Positions 9,507 to 18,650 of a DNA stretch of 64,000 nt are shown in pieces. Each line of letters starts with the position of its first letter. Positions within the stretch are counted from its first letter, which is position 1. The DNA comes from Scalindua sp964344685 (GTDB taxonomy: Bacteria; Planctomycetota; Brocadiia; Brocadiales; Scalinduaceae): contig CAYFOK010000017.1 of assembly GCA_964344685.1 (NCBI GenBank), positions 1-64,000 on the forward strand, given 5' to 3'. A model generated the notes under the pieces. The model saw only the letters and a program-made list of their open reading frames with translations, had not been told where the DNA came from and did not search any database. A program made the translations under genes and the position numbers.

Positions 9507-10693
9507 ATTTACGCTACCTCCTCTTTACTTTGTGATTACTAAACAAAGCTTTACCTCAAAAGAATTACTGATTTATAAATCCTTCCCTTGATTCATAAGC
9601 GAAGTAACGTCCATGTCACTTGCCCGAAAATCTCCTTTCAATATTTCCATATAGTGAATTGATGTAATAAAAAACAGTAAAAAAATACATTTTGGAGTAC
9701 AGATTACTCGCTACGATGTTAACAATCTCCCATAATATAGAATAGACACTTTGCAAACGGAATATATTCCCATAAGCATACTCTGGTTTAATTTAAGTGT
9801 AAACCTATCTTGAGATTACTGTTTGTACTCTCTAACTATTTTTGCTGCAAATTAACTGCCTTTAAAGTCAGATTTTTAATAAATTATTGCTTATGTATAG
9901 TCTTATGTAATAAAGACTTACAGCTGTAAAATTTCAGATAAAAAATGGGTTTTTATATACAAAACAGGAAATGCGAAATGATTGCGAATTCTCCGGGGTT
10001 TCAATGAAAAACACGAAAATTATGCAGGGGGCGATTTAGTAATTTCTCACACGAAGTCACCAGGAACACAAAGGGTTTTAACCGCTGAGTAAAGCAGGAA
10101 TGGAAAAGAAGTGATCTAATATATAAACAAGTGCCTAAAGTTAAGGTGGTCAATTATCAATTAGTAATTATTAATTCTTAATTGTTTTCTCTTTTCTCTG
10201 CCTCTCTTTCGAGAGCAAGGTTATCCGTTCACTCCTTTAATTCCTCACACGAAGTCACCAGGAACACAAAGGGTTTAATCCGCTGATGAATGCAGGAATG
10301 GAAAAGAAGTGATCTAAAGTGCCTAAAAATCAAAGTGACTAAAGTAAATGAAAGAATAATTATTCCTGTAATTCCTGTTTACCCGACGTGCTGTTTGGCG
10401 GGCTTTCCTGAGATGCATCATTTCTTTGTCTTTCACCTCAGTTATTTTCCGTGTTTTTTCCGTGGTTAAAACTGTTCTACTTCAACATTTTACATTCCTT
10501 GTTCGATATTCTATATTCTCCTTTCCCTTTGCGTCCTTTGCGGTGAATAACCCTTTTTCCCCTTTTACTGTTTCTAATAATATTGTTGTACTTAGGACGG
10601 TGTTTGTTTTAGAATTGATTTTTATTCGGATGGAATTATTACCATTGAAACATTCTTTGAAAAATAGATTGGAACTTTTACAGGAGGTTGGAA
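9507..10693. other. Long intergenic region: AT-rich leader, then word repeats
   Basis: No gene found. Positions 9507-10010 are AT-rich unique sequence that must hold the promoter of the minus-strand fibre gene; I could not place it. Positions 10030-10580 are word repeats, in order CACGAAGTCACCAGGAACAC (twice), CTAAAG words, AATTATTAATT words, a fused twin hairpin at 10201-10220, and TTTGCGGTGAA words. The promoter of the next gene must lie near 10560-10690. Confidence 0.55.
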
Positions 10694-11011
10694 ATGTCTT
10701 ACGAATTACCGGAACAGTTTAAGGAGATGGCAAAAGAATACCCTGATGTTTGTGAAGCTTTTGAGATCCTCGGGACGCAATGTCACAATGCGGGCCCTTT
10801 AGACCAGAAAGAGAGAAAGCTTGCAAAGCTCGGTATAGCAATCGGTACCGGTTCTGAGGGTGCTGTGCACTCTGCGGTAAGAAACGCGCTTAAAGCAGAC
10901 GTATCAAAAGAAGCAATAATGCACGTAGGTATACTTGCCATTACTACGGTTGGTCTGCCTCATGCAACAGCAGCGATAACATGGATAAAAGACCTGCTTG
11001 ATAAATCGTGA
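10694..11011 (+). CDS. Carboxymuconolactone decarboxylase / AhpD-like family protein
   Basis: A 105-residue all-helical protein of the CMD family. The conserved core is DQKERKLAKLGIAIGTGSEGAVHSAVRNAL, followed by the MHVGILAITTVGLPHA segment. Many relatives have a CxxC redox pair before the core histidine. Here that position reads GAVHSAV, with only one cysteine at QCHNAG upstream, so peroxiredoxin-reductase activity is doubtful. I chose ATG 10694 because AGGAGG at 10682-10687 sits six bases before it. It is flanked by repeats and probably monocistronic. The function is unknown within the family. Confidence 0.8.
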   Translation: MSYELPEQFKEMAKEYPDVCEAFEILGTQCHNAGPLDQKERKLAKLGIAIGTGSEGAVHSAVRNALKADVSKEAIMHVGILAITTVGLPHATAAITWIKDLLDKS

Positions 11012-11059
11012 CAAAAAAAAAAGTGCCTAAAGTTATGCTGGTCAAAAGATTTAATCCTC

Positions 11060-11235
11060 TAAGGAATGCAGGAAGGAAGATAGTAGGGTAAGTTCAAATG
11101 ACCAATTCCAAAGTTCAAATGAACTCCAAAATCAAAAGCTCAAATCTAAGAAAAGGCATCTACCGCTTAGTTCGTTTGATCTTTAAGTATTGATTTGTGA
11201 TTTGGGCTTTGACATTTGGATTTGATATATATTCA
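11060..11235 (+). repeat. CAAAT element, full copy
   Basis: Begins AAGGAATGCAGGAAGG and ends TTTGGATTTGATATAT. It is highly similar to the copies at 4580, 18428, 19377, 25433 and 26251 and to the inverted copy at 20602. The left half is rich in TTCAAATG / TCCAAA / TCAAAAG and the right half in their complements, so the transcript could fold on itself imperfectly. It fills the gap between convergent genes. Confidence 0.75.
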
Positions 11236-11259
11236 ATCATAAATCCTAAATAGTCAATC

Positions 11260-12102
11260 CTATAGTCCTTCCCGGACCTTCTTTACGTGATCGTCAAACG
11301 ATGGGGCCTCTTCTCTGAAGAAAAGCCCCTGGTAGATGGGCTCAGCGCTCTCTGCCAGCGCCATTGCATTTGTACGGTCCAGGATATCATGTCCTTCAGG
11401 AAGGTTTTCCGCTACACTGTTAACGCTCTGATAGGTAACATCTTTATTAAACACTACGCAGGGTGAGAGATCGTGGATAAATGAAAAACCTTTGTGCTGG
11501 ATGGCCCGGGTAATCAGTTCAGACACCGCATCACGTTCCCTGGAAAATGTCCTTGCCACAAAAGTTGCCCCGTATGACAGTGCGAGTGTGGTGGGGTTTA
11601 TCGGGCGGGCAATGTTCCCGTAAGGAGATGTGCCGCTCTTCATGCCCATTGGCGAGGTGGGAGATATCTGTCCTTTGGTCAGGCCGTAAATGCTGTTGTC
11701 CAGTAATATGTAGGTCAGGTTGAAATTACTCCTCGCGGCGTGGGGGAAATGCCCTCCTCCGATCCCTACGCCATCTCCATCTCCGCCGACTACTACAACC
11801 GTTAAATCCGGATTGGCTACCTTAATCCCGGTAGCTATCGGTATTGCCCTGCCGTGCAGGCCGTGCAGTCCAAAGCCTTTAATGAAAAAGGGGAACCTGC
11901 CGGAGCATCCAATCCCGGAAACTACTACAAAATCCTTTGGCGGTATTTTCAGCCTTTCAGCGGCTTCATAGAGTCCGTGTAGCCCGGTAAAGTGGCCGCA
12001 TCCCGGGCACCAGGTGGGGAGGTTGTCTCTCCACTCTTTCGTTTTGGATGCTTTTGCCTTTTTTAATTCGTCAATAACTGTTTGTTTACTCAGAAAGCTC
12101 AC
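11260..12102 (-). CDS. korB: 2-oxoacid:ferredoxin oxidoreductase beta subunit
   Basis: Catalytic TPP-binding subunit of a 2-oxoacid (probably 2-oxoglutarate) ferredoxin oxidoreductase, which reversibly converts 2-oxoacid plus CoA to acyl-CoA and CO2 with reduced ferredoxin. The iron-sulfur ligands are visible: C32 and C35 in WCPGCGH, C66 in GIGCSGR, and a fourth in LSPCVVF near 211. The TPP motif is GDGDGVGIGGGHF (about 106-118) followed by ILLDNSIYGLTKGQ. The start is GTG, overlapping the end of korA by 17 bases, so the two are translationally coupled. Substrate cannot be fixed from sequence; the Kor type is inferred from the fused partner and lack of Por-type subunits. Confidence 0.9.
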   Translation of the reverse strand: MSFLSKQTVIDELKKAKASKTKEWRDNLPTWCPGCGHFTGLHGLYEAAERLKIPPKDFVVVSGIGCSGRFPFFIKGFGLHGLHGRAIPIATGIKVANPDLTVVVVGGDGDGVGIGGGHFPHAARSNFNLTYILLDNSIYGLTKGQISPTSPMGMKSGTSPYGNIARPINPTTLALSYGATFVARTFSRERDAVSELITRAIQHKGFSFIHDLSPCVVFNKDVTYQSVNSVAENLPEGHDILDRTNAMALAESAEPIYQGLFFREEAPSFDDHVKKVREGL

Positions 12103-13843
12103 TGTGTGTCTCCATAATCTTTTGTGCTATTTTTAAAGGGCTTACCGGGTTGACAGCAGGTATGTGAATCTCAACCGGCTTTATACCGTAGCGTGATTTC
12201 AACAGAGCGGCATATTGCCCCTGGTAGTTCATTTCCGGTACAATGATCTTTTTACATGAGGCAAAGAATTTACGGAAAGAGTCTTCATGCTGCGGGTGGA
12301 TCATGATAGACTTTATCAATTTTGTCTTGACTCCCTGTTTCTTTGCGATATCCATCCCCTCCAGTATAGAGCCTATAGTAGATCCCCAGCCGGCAATCCC
12401 GATTTCGGCAGTCTCATCTCCAAGGATGTCCGCTTTGGGAAGATCTGCCACCATGGATTCAAATTTACGAAACCGTTTGGCAGTCATCATGCTGTGAACT
12501 TCGGCTTCGTAGTTAGGGTTACCCGTTATTGAATGTTCCAGGCCGGTAGTGGAGTAAAAGGCTCCCGGTTCTCCCGGAACGATCAGCGGCGAAACACCGT
12601 CGTCAGTGATCTGATACCGCTGGAAATTTTCCATCTGTTCAGGTGTAGGTTTCTTTCGAGTACACCTGTCCCTGTCAATATTCTCCTTGATCGTAACGGT
12701 CTCTATGCGCTGTCCCAGGAAGAGGTCACTGAGAAAGATAACCGGTGTCTGGTACTTCTCGGCAATGTCAAATGCCAGCTGAATGCCGCTGTAGCACTCT
12801 TCAGAGTCGGTGGGCGCCATTACCACCCGGGGTGAATCTCCTGCCCCGCCGTAAAGCGAGATATTAAGATCACCCTGCTCAACCTTGGTAGGGAGGCCCG
12901 TAGACGGGCCTCCGCGCTGAACGTTAACAATGACTGTCGGTATTTCAGCCATTACCGACATGTTAATCATTTCGCTCATCAGTGAAATACCGGGTCCGGA
13001 GGTGGCAGTCATTGCACGCTTTCCGGCGAACCAGGCTCCCAGCACAGCAGCGATAGCAGCAATTTCGTCCTCCATCTGCAGGGTCCATCCGCCCAGCTTA
13101 GGCAGTTCCTTTGCTGCGATCTCCATGATTTTTGTTGCAGGTGTAATGGGATAGCCCGCAAAAAATTTCAAACCGCAGTCTATCGCTCCTTTGGCAATAG
13201 CGTCATTGCCGCTTGTCAATGCCCTGGGTTCCGATTTTTTGTCGATCTCAAACCGGTTATTGAGAGGATAGTTCTCTTTGAAATATTCATAACCCAGATT
13301 GAAGGCCTTGATATTGACATCTATGACATGCTCTCCTTTATGTGCAAAGACACTTTTTATCTGATCTACAAACATCTCGGGAGGCAGTGAATAAAAGTAG
13401 CAGATCGCTCCGATAGCGACCAGATTTTTGCCCTGGTTTGTCCCCGTCGCTTCATTCGCCAGATTCTTAATGGGCAGGCCGTGTCCCTGAATTTCCGGAG
13501 TAATATGGGATACCAGGCTGTCTTCCTCCGCTACTTCACCGATAGTGCTGGTATCATAAATTACATTACCTCCCTCCTTGACATCACGCAGGTCGATAAT
13601 CGATTCTTTGTTTACCATCCCCACAAGCAGGTCCAACCCGTCACCCATACTGTACAGTTTCGACGTTGAGAACCTGATTGTTGCGGAAGATTTGCCCAGG
13701 CCCCTGATCTCGGCACTGTAGATATTATTGACCATGACATGCAGGCCTATGTTGGCGCAGGCGCCTGCAAAAATCTTTCCCGAAGCTACTATTCCGTCAC
13801 CCGCTATTCCGCAAAAGCGAATTGTAATTTCGGAATATTTCAT
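12086..13843 (-). CDS. korA: 2-oxoacid:ferredoxin oxidoreductase alpha subunit (gamma-alpha fusion)
   Basis: Partner of korB. Residues 1-190 are the gamma domain (RFCGIAGDGIVASGKIFA, then SAEIRGLGKSSATIRF). Residues about 205-585 are the alpha domain with GNDAIAKGAIDCGLKFFAGYPITPATKIME, the QMEDEIAAIAAVLGA block and TSGPGISLMSEMINM, all typical of two-subunit OFORs. I place the start at ATG 13843, which overlaps the upstream TGA as ATGA and has GAGGTG six bases before it; a GTG at 13852 in the same frame is the alternative. It sits third in a minus-strand run of a GltD-like flavoprotein, an FAD/NAD reductase, korA and korB. Confidence 0.92.
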   Translation of the reverse strand: MKYSEITIRFCGIAGDGIVASGKIFAGACANIGLHVMVNNIYSAEIRGLGKSSATIRFSTSKLYSMGDGLDLLVGMVNKESIIDLRDVKEGGNVIYDTSTIGEVAEEDSLVSHITPEIQGHGLPIKNLANEATGTNQGKNLVAIGAICYFYSLPPEMFVDQIKSVFAHKGEHVIDVNIKAFNLGYEYFKENYPLNNRFEIDKKSEPRALTSGNDAIAKGAIDCGLKFFAGYPITPATKIMEIAAKELPKLGGWTLQMEDEIAAIAAVLGAWFAGKRAMTATSGPGISLMSEMINMSVMAEIPTVIVNVQRGGPSTGLPTKVEQGDLNISLYGGAGDSPRVVMAPTDSEECYSGIQLAFDIAEKYQTPVIFLSDLFLGQRIETVTIKENIDRDRCTRKKPTPEQMENFQRYQITDDGVSPLIVPGEPGAFYSTTGLEHSITGNPNYEAEVHSMMTAKRFRKFESMVADLPKADILGDETAEIGIAGWGSTIGSILEGMDIAKKQGVKTKLIKSIMIHPQHEDSFRKFFASCKKIIVPEMNYQGQYAALLKSRYGIKPVEIHIPAVNPVSPLKIAQKIMETHSELSE

Positions 13844-14844
13844 CTCCACCACCTCGCCTTCAGCGATTTTCCCATAAGATTGAAAGCGATGGCATCCTGT
13901 ATTTTATACTCCTCGCTCTGTCCCGTCATATTTGTTCCGGCAATTACCCCCTGTTCCAGTGCGTTAGGCAGTCCGAAATTAATCCAGTATCCTTTAATGC
14001 AGGGATGATAAATCTCTACACAATCTCCGGCGGCATAGATATCTTTCTCAGATGTCTCCAGACGTATATTCACTAAAATACCCATTTTTTTTTCGATTGC
14101 AGAATCTTCTATAAATGAGATATTCGGTTTATAAAAATCCCAGGCAAAGACGATATCAGTCGTTAACGTTTTCTGCTGTATTGTTTCGGCCTTGTAGCCG
14201 CCGTCATCCGATTCTTCTACCGAGACTATCTGGTCCTCTGTTATGATTTCTATCCCCTTTGTTTCCAGAAAATCGTGCAGGTCACCCTCAAAATCTTCTT
14301 CTTCCAGGCCAAATGTTGCCCGCTCTCCTCTGGTGATATAAGTAACCCTCCTTCCAAGGTTGTGCAGCACACAGATCAAGTCCAGGCAGCTTACACCTTC
14401 TCCAAAGACAATGCATTTATGGATTTCAGGCAGTTTCTCTTTTAGTACCAGGGTATCGTACAGCGAATAATAGAAGTGGATATGTTTCTTGAATGGGCGC
14501 AGCACGAGCCCCAGGCCAGGCCTGCCGCCGGTAGCGATGAGGAGTTTATCGTAATGCACGACTTCGTTATGGTGGAGTTTTATCGCCTTTTCCGAAGGCT
14601 CAATGGATTTTACAAACTCACCTTTACGAAGTTTAATTCCCAGCTCTGTCAGCTTTTTTATAGAGTAGAAGAGCAGGTCGTCTCTCTGTATTGAGTCGCA
14701 CAGGAACTCTGTCAGCAGATAGCGCTTGTACGGCAGAAACAGCTCATCACCGATTACCACCACTTCTGCATCCCTGTCCAGCTCCTTGATGGTTTTGGCA
14801 GCGCTTATCCCTGCTACTCCGGCACCGATAATAACATGCTTCAT
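13840..14844 (-). CDS. FAD/NAD(P)-dependent oxidoreductase (ferredoxin/rubredoxin reductase type)
   Basis: Single-chain pyridine-nucleotide-disulfide oxidoreductase fold without the active-site disulfide. An N-terminal FAD motif reads VIIGAGVAGISAAKTI (4-19), the ATGG element is near 105, the NAD motif region reads CIVFGEGVSCLDLICVL (about 144-160), and the FAD-closing IYAAGDCVEIY is near 275. Two features differ from textbook rubredoxin reductases: the NAD loop GEGVSCLD and a C-terminus rich in basic and aromatic residues. Its ATGA overlap with korA suggests it passes electrons between NAD(P)H and the ferredoxin used by KorAB. That role is inference from context. Confidence 0.8.
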   Translation of the reverse strand: MKHVIIGAGVAGISAAKTIKELDRDAEVVVIGDELFLPYKRYLLTEFLCDSIQRDDLLFYSIKKLTELGIKLRKGEFVKSIEPSEKAIKLHHNEVVHYDKLLIATGGRPGLGLVLRPFKKHIHFYYSLYDTLVLKEKLPEIHKCIVFGEGVSCLDLICVLHNLGRRVTYITRGERATFGLEEEDFEGDLHDFLETKGIEIITEDQIVSVEESDDGGYKAETIQQKTLTTDIVFAWDFYKPNISFIEDSAIEKKMGILVNIRLETSEKDIYAAGDCVEIYHPCIKGYWINFGLPNALEQGVIAGTNMTGQSEEYKIQDAIAFNLMGKSLKARWWR

Positions 14845-15063
14845 ATAATTCTGACCTTCGTGTTACTCAGGTTGTTAATAAGTGACTAAAGTTATAAAAA
14901 AGACACTCACCGCGAAGACGCAAAGAACGCAAAGTTTTAATAATTATTACTACTACTATTCTCTTAATCCCTAAATATTTTATCTGTGTTTATCCGTGAA
15001 AATCTGTGGCTAAAATTCTGGTAGTCATTTCTCAATAGTCATTTGCAAATCGTCAATCATAAA
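14845..15063. repeat. Word-repeat spacer inside the kor cluster
   Basis: Contains GTGACTAAAG (14880s), CACCGCGAAGACGCAAAGAACGCAAAG (14910s), TTTATCCGTGAAAATCTGTGGC (14990s) and a short AATAGTCATTTGCAAATCG run. No gene or terminator. It splits the GltD-like gene from the other three kor-cluster genes. Confidence 0.55.
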
Positions 15064-16743
15064 TCATTTTCCCTCCTCCTCCGTTTCAAGCTTGTATTTG
15101 GAGATGGATATGCAGTCTACCGGGCATGCACGGACGCAGTTACCGCAGCGGATGCATTTATCGTTATCTATGGTAATGGCCTCTACTTCACTCCAGTTTT
15201 TTGTCTCTACATAATTCAGATTACCGTCTTCGGTAACCTCTATATTCTTTGCCATCTTGATACAGTCAACCGGCATCACATCGATGCAGGCCAGGCAGTA
15301 GATACAGCGGCTGATATCTATCTGGTAATTGTAGTGGCAGAGGTAACACCGTTTTGCTTCAGTAATTGATTTCTCTTTTGAATACCCGGTCTCAACCTCC
15401 ATATTTTTAATCTGCCTGTCACGCATGGGAGTTGTGTCCATGGGCTGGATAGGGATAAAATCATAATCCCGTTTTCTACCGGTATCTTTTACCTCGTTGA
15501 TGTGGATACTCTCTTTAAAACCTTTTATGCCGGACAGCTGTATATGGATTTCTTTGGCAACCTTGCGTCCATCTGCTACCGCTTCGATGACCGTAGATGA
15601 GCCGTTCCTGAAATCACCGGCAATGTATAACTCACTCTTCAGTTCGGCATTTTCAGTTTCCGCTACTTTTTCATCGGCCTCCTGTCCGACGGCAAATATA
15701 ACGGTATCGGCCTCCATGACAAATTCAGACCCGGCTATCGGCGTGATTTTACGCTCTTCGTTAATAGAGTTGTTAACGAATTCTACACCGGTGACCGCTC
15801 CGTCATCGTCGGTTAATATTCTTACCGCAGACACTAAAGAGATTGTATCGATGCCTTCAGACTCCATCACTTCAAGTTCATGTGCACCGACATACATATC
15901 TTTTTTCATACGCCGGTAGGCCAGCGTAATTTTCTTTGCACCCATCCTGTACGACATACGGGTGCAGTCAACCGCGGTAAACCCGCCGCCGATTACGATG
16001 ACATTCTCCATGGGTATATCGAGCTCTTCCCTGTTTGCGGCTATCATAAAATCGAGGCCCCAGTATACGCCCCTGCTGTCAATTCCGGGAAGCGTGGTAT
16101 GTTTGGGGTTTGCGCATCCGCCTGCCAGTATAACCGCGTCGTAATCTTTTCTCAGCTCTTCAATCCTGCCGGCATCTTCAATCCGTACATTGGTCTTGAT
16201 AGTTACACCCAGGTCGGTAATCGATTTTACATCTTCGGCTACCACATCATGCGGCAGGCGGAATTGAGGAATGCCGTAACGCAGCATTCCGCCGGGCTGG
16301 TCGAACTGTTCCAGAATAGTTACCTGGTACCCTTTTAAGGCCAGGTCATTGGCAGCGGTTAATCCGGACGGACCTGCTCCGATTACGCATACTTTTTTAC
16401 CGTTAGGTTTGATTTCCCGATTCAGCGGCTTCATTCCATAATCAGCCGCCGCGCGTTTAAGAAAGCAAATCGCTACGGGATCGCCAAGCCCATCCCTGCC
16501 GTGCCGGCAGACAGGTTCGCATGGCCGGTCACAAACCCGGCCCAATACACCGGGCAGAATATTTTCTTCTCTATTGATGCGGTATGCGGTTTCATAATCA
16601 CTGGCTGAAATAGCCTGGATGTAGCCCGGGATATCTGTCATAACGGGACAAGCTGCGCTGCAGGGAATATTTACGTCTATCCACTTTCTGTCCAGTTTAT
16701 CTGTTGAGACATATGTGCCGTCTTTTCTGTTTTGTGTTTCCAT
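15064..16743 (-). CDS. GltD-like NAD(P)H oxidoreductase with two C-terminal 4Fe-4S clusters
   Basis: Residues 30-100 are the cysteine-rich N-terminal domain of the glutamate synthase small-subunit family (CSAACPV and CDRPCEPVC). Residues 108-400 hold FAD and NAD(P) sites (VCVIGAGPSGLTAANDLALKG, then VIVIGGGFTAVDCTRM and AGDFRNGSSTVIEAV). Residues 470-555 carry two ferredoxin-type modules (CIYCLACIDVMPVDC and CIRCGNCVRACPVDC). The extra ferredoxin tail is absent from ordinary GltD and is seen in flavoproteins that exchange electrons with ferredoxin. Lying upstream of korAB, it probably couples NAD(P)H to ferredoxin (inference). An AGGGA site precedes the ATG. Confidence 0.85.
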   Translation of the reverse strand: METQNRKDGTYVSTDKLDRKWIDVNIPCSAACPVMTDIPGYIQAISASDYETAYRINREENILPGVLGRVCDRPCEPVCRHGRDGLGDPVAICFLKRAAADYGMKPLNREIKPNGKKVCVIGAGPSGLTAANDLALKGYQVTILEQFDQPGGMLRYGIPQFRLPHDVVAEDVKSITDLGVTIKTNVRIEDAGRIEELRKDYDAVILAGGCANPKHTTLPGIDSRGVYWGLDFMIAANREELDIPMENVIVIGGGFTAVDCTRMSYRMGAKKITLAYRRMKKDMYVGAHELEVMESEGIDTISLVSAVRILTDDDGAVTGVEFVNNSINEERKITPIAGSEFVMEADTVIFAVGQEADEKVAETENAELKSELYIAGDFRNGSSTVIEAVADGRKVAKEIHIQLSGIKGFKESIHINEVKDTGRKRDYDFIPIQPMDTTPMRDRQIKNMEVETGYSKEKSITEAKRCYLCHYNYQIDISRCIYCLACIDVMPVDCIKMAKNIEVTEDGNLNYVETKNWSEVEAITIDNDKCIRCGNCVRACPVDCISISKYKLETEEEGK

Positions 16744-16921
16744 TTCACTGTCCCTTAGAGTTAGTGGCTTTACGAACTGTTTACTAAATCAATATACACC
16801 TTTTATACAAAAAAACAAAATTTTTTCATATGTTTTAAGAATTTATATACAAAAAAAGCCGGGAGAAGAAAGAGAGTTTTTTTTAATAATAATCTTGAAT
16901 TTCTCCGGTTGCTGTAATACC

Positions 16922-16954
16922 ATCAGATAATATACATGAGAAATTTTATCTGAT
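16922..16954. promoter_or_regulatory. Palindrome directly before the ferritin-like gene
   Basis: ATCAGATAA (16922-16930) and TTATCTGAT (16946-16954) are perfect 9-base arms around a 15-base interior, ending just before the TGGAGA ribosome-binding site of the next gene. Position suits a repressor site or a leader hairpin controlling translation. An iron- or peroxide-responsive regulator is a guess based on the gene product only. Confidence 0.45.
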
Positions 16955-16968
16955 TTTGGAGAAAACAG

Positions 16969-17907
16969 ATGGCAGTTACCGAAGGCCAGGACACATTACT
17001 GGAAGATTTAAAATCTGCAATTATTTCAGAAATGATTGTTTACGAATTTTATTCAAGATCATCAGGATCTGTTAAGATTATAAGCGGTATGCATGCCTTT
17101 GAGGATATGATGTCGGAAGAAAAGATTCATGTAACGATGTTAAAAGAGGAGTATGAGCGGCTGGGGGGAAGTGATGATTTAAAATACGATCCGCATAAAC
17201 ACGGAGGTGTGGCATTGCCGAATCTGGAAGCAGATGCAACAGTAGCACTTGAATTGGCAATGACAGACGAGTTGGCAGGCATAAAGATGTACAGTGACTA
17301 TGTGGAAAAATACAGGGGGACTGAAACAGTAAATCTTTTTGAACAGCTGCTCAACGATGAGATGAAACACCTCGGACATTGGGATGAAATTTACAAAAGT
17401 ATTACCGATAAAAGCTTTGTACCAAACAGGCCCGGTAAACCGGACTATAGATTTACACCGGACGACATTGAAGTTATATTGACGGCACATAGAGCGGAGA
17501 AAGCCGCGTGTGATTTTTATCATAATGCAATTGGCAAAACAGAGATAATTGACGGCTCGCACGCCTTTCAGCATATGGCATGGGAAGAGAAAATACATGT
17601 AGAAAAGCTTGAAAACGAATACTTCAGATTGGTTAACGAAAAGCTGCAGACAGAAGATAGAGGCACAGAAGATACAATAAACATTGCAAAAGGTACTGAC
17701 GCGCTCGTAGCATTGGAACTCTCAATTAAGGAAGAGAAGGCCAGTCTCAGGAGATACCTTGAACTTGAAGAGAGGTGTACAAACACAAGGCTCAGGGAGG
17801 TTATCTGGGAACTGATTGAGAGTGAATGGGACCATATCAAGCAGTGGAGAGAAACACACAAGAATATCAGAGAGCAAAACTTTCCTCTTTACACAAGTCA
17901 TCCGTAA
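16969..17907 (+). CDS. Double ferritin-like (rubrerythrin-type) diiron protein
   Basis: Cytoplasmic protein made of two fused ferritin-like four-helix bundles. Bundle 1 (about 5-145) has E-(x)2-VYEFYSRS and MSEEKIH in the first helix pair and MTDELAGIKMY with NDEMKHL in the second. Bundle 2 (about 160-305) has HRAEKAACDFY, WEEKIH, IKEEKASLRRY and ESEWDH. Each bundle therefore supplies the paired Glu and ExxH ligands of a diiron site. No rubredoxin CxxC pairs are present, so it resembles rubrerythrin lacking its rubredoxin domain. Likely roles are peroxide or iron handling. It is probably controlled through the palindrome at 16922-16954. Confidence 0.8.
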   Translation: MAVTEGQDTLLEDLKSAIISEMIVYEFYSRSSGSVKIISGMHAFEDMMSEEKIHVTMLKEEYERLGGSDDLKYDPHKHGGVALPNLEADATVALELAMTDELAGIKMYSDYVEKYRGTETVNLFEQLLNDEMKHLGHWDEIYKSITDKSFVPNRPGKPDYRFTPDDIEVILTAHRAEKAACDFYHNAIGKTEIIDGSHAFQHMAWEEKIHVEKLENEYFRLVNEKLQTEDRGTEDTINIAKGTDALVALELSIKEEKASLRRYLELEERCTNTRLREVIWELIESEWDHIKQWRETHKNIREQNFPLYTSHP

Positions 17908-17952
17908 TCAATAAAATAAATTACTCCGGTATAATTTAGAAGGGAGGTTATC

Positions 17953-18417
17953 ATGCCCGTCAAAAGATTAAAGGAGTTTCTTGATAAGAACAACATCAAG
18001 TATATAGCTGTTTTTCATTCGCATGCCTACACGGCACAGGAAGCTGCAGAGTCTGCGCACGTACCCGGAAGAAAATTAGCCAAAACAGTAATGGTTAAAA
18101 TAGACGGCAAGATGGCCATGGCCGTTTTGTCTGCTTCCGACAAAGTTGATTTCAAACTTATACAGGAAGCTGCCGGTGCGGACAAAGTTGAACTTGCCGG
18201 TGAAGATGAATTTGCAGACCTGTTTCCCGGGTGTGAAATTGGTGCTATCCCTCCGTTCGGAAACCTTTACGAAATGCAGGTTATAGTGGATGAGAAACTC
18301 ACCGATCAGAACGAAATTGTCTTTAACGCAGGTTCGTATACTGAACTGATCACCCTGCATTATGAAGATTTTAAGAGACTGGTAAAACCGTGTGTAGCGG
18401 AAATATCAGCTGATTAA
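17953..18417 (+). CDS. YbaK/ProX-type aminoacyl-tRNA deacylase
   Basis: A 154-residue free-standing editing domain of the YbaK/aminoacyl-tRNA synthetase-associated family, which hydrolyses mischarged tRNA. The catalytic lysine lies in KLAKTVMVKID (about 38-48), and the signature loop GAIPPFGNLY (about 98-107) closes the pocket. The C-terminal FNAGSYTELITL strand is also conserved. Which mischarged tRNA it edits cannot be told. A strong AGGGAGG ribosome-binding site precedes the ATG. It follows the ferritin-like gene by 45 bases on the same strand, so cotranscription is likely. Confidence 0.85.
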   Translation: MPVKRLKEFLDKNNIKYIAVFHSHAYTAQEAAESAHVPGRKLAKTVMVKIDGKMAMAVLSASDKVDFKLIQEAAGADKVELAGEDEFADLFPGCEIGAIPPFGNLYEMQVIVDEKLTDQNEIVFNAGSYTELITLHYEDFKRLVKPCVAEISAD

Positions 18418-18427
18418 TAGAGACATG

Positions 18428-18588
18428 GCAGAAAGATAGCAGGGTAAGTTCAAATGACCAATTCCAAAGTTCAAATGAACTCCAAAATCAAAAGCTCAAA
18501 TCTAAGAAAATGCATCCACCGCTTAGTTCATTTGATCTTCAAGCATTGATTTGATATTTGGGCTTTGACATTGGGATTTGATATATAT
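18428..18588 (+). repeat. CAAAT element, full copy
   Basis: Starts GGTAAGTTCAAATGACC and ends TTGGGATTTGATATATA. It lacks the AAGGAATGCAGG leader of other copies and has GACATGGCAGAAAGATAGCA instead. Sequence identity to the copy at 11060 is high across both halves. Confidence 0.75.
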
Positions 18589-18610
18589 AGTAATTTTACT
18601 TTTCAGATTC

Positions 18611-18631
18611 TTGTCACAAGAGTAGTGACAA
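18611..18631. promoter_or_regulatory. Palindrome before the TPR gene
   Basis: TTGTCAC (18611-18617) and GTGACAA (18625-18631) are perfect 7-base arms with a 7-base spacer, 19 bases before the start codon. The TPR gene has no visible Shine-Dalgarno site, so this may be an operator in a short or leaderless transcript. Confidence 0.4.
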
Positions 18632-18650
18632 ATCACTTCTAACATATTTT

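Noticed and set aside
5023..9591. Many plus-strand open frames opposite the fibre gene
   Set aside because: They mirror the repetitive minus-strand gene (Ser/Pro/Val-rich complements of its repeats) and lack start signals; the fibre frame has signal peptide and S74 domain.
10426..10722. 98-codon plus-strand frame before the CMD gene
   Set aside because: It is translated intergenic word repeat (TTTCCGTGGTTAAAAC, TTGCGGTGAA) and overlaps the true start at 10694 in another frame.
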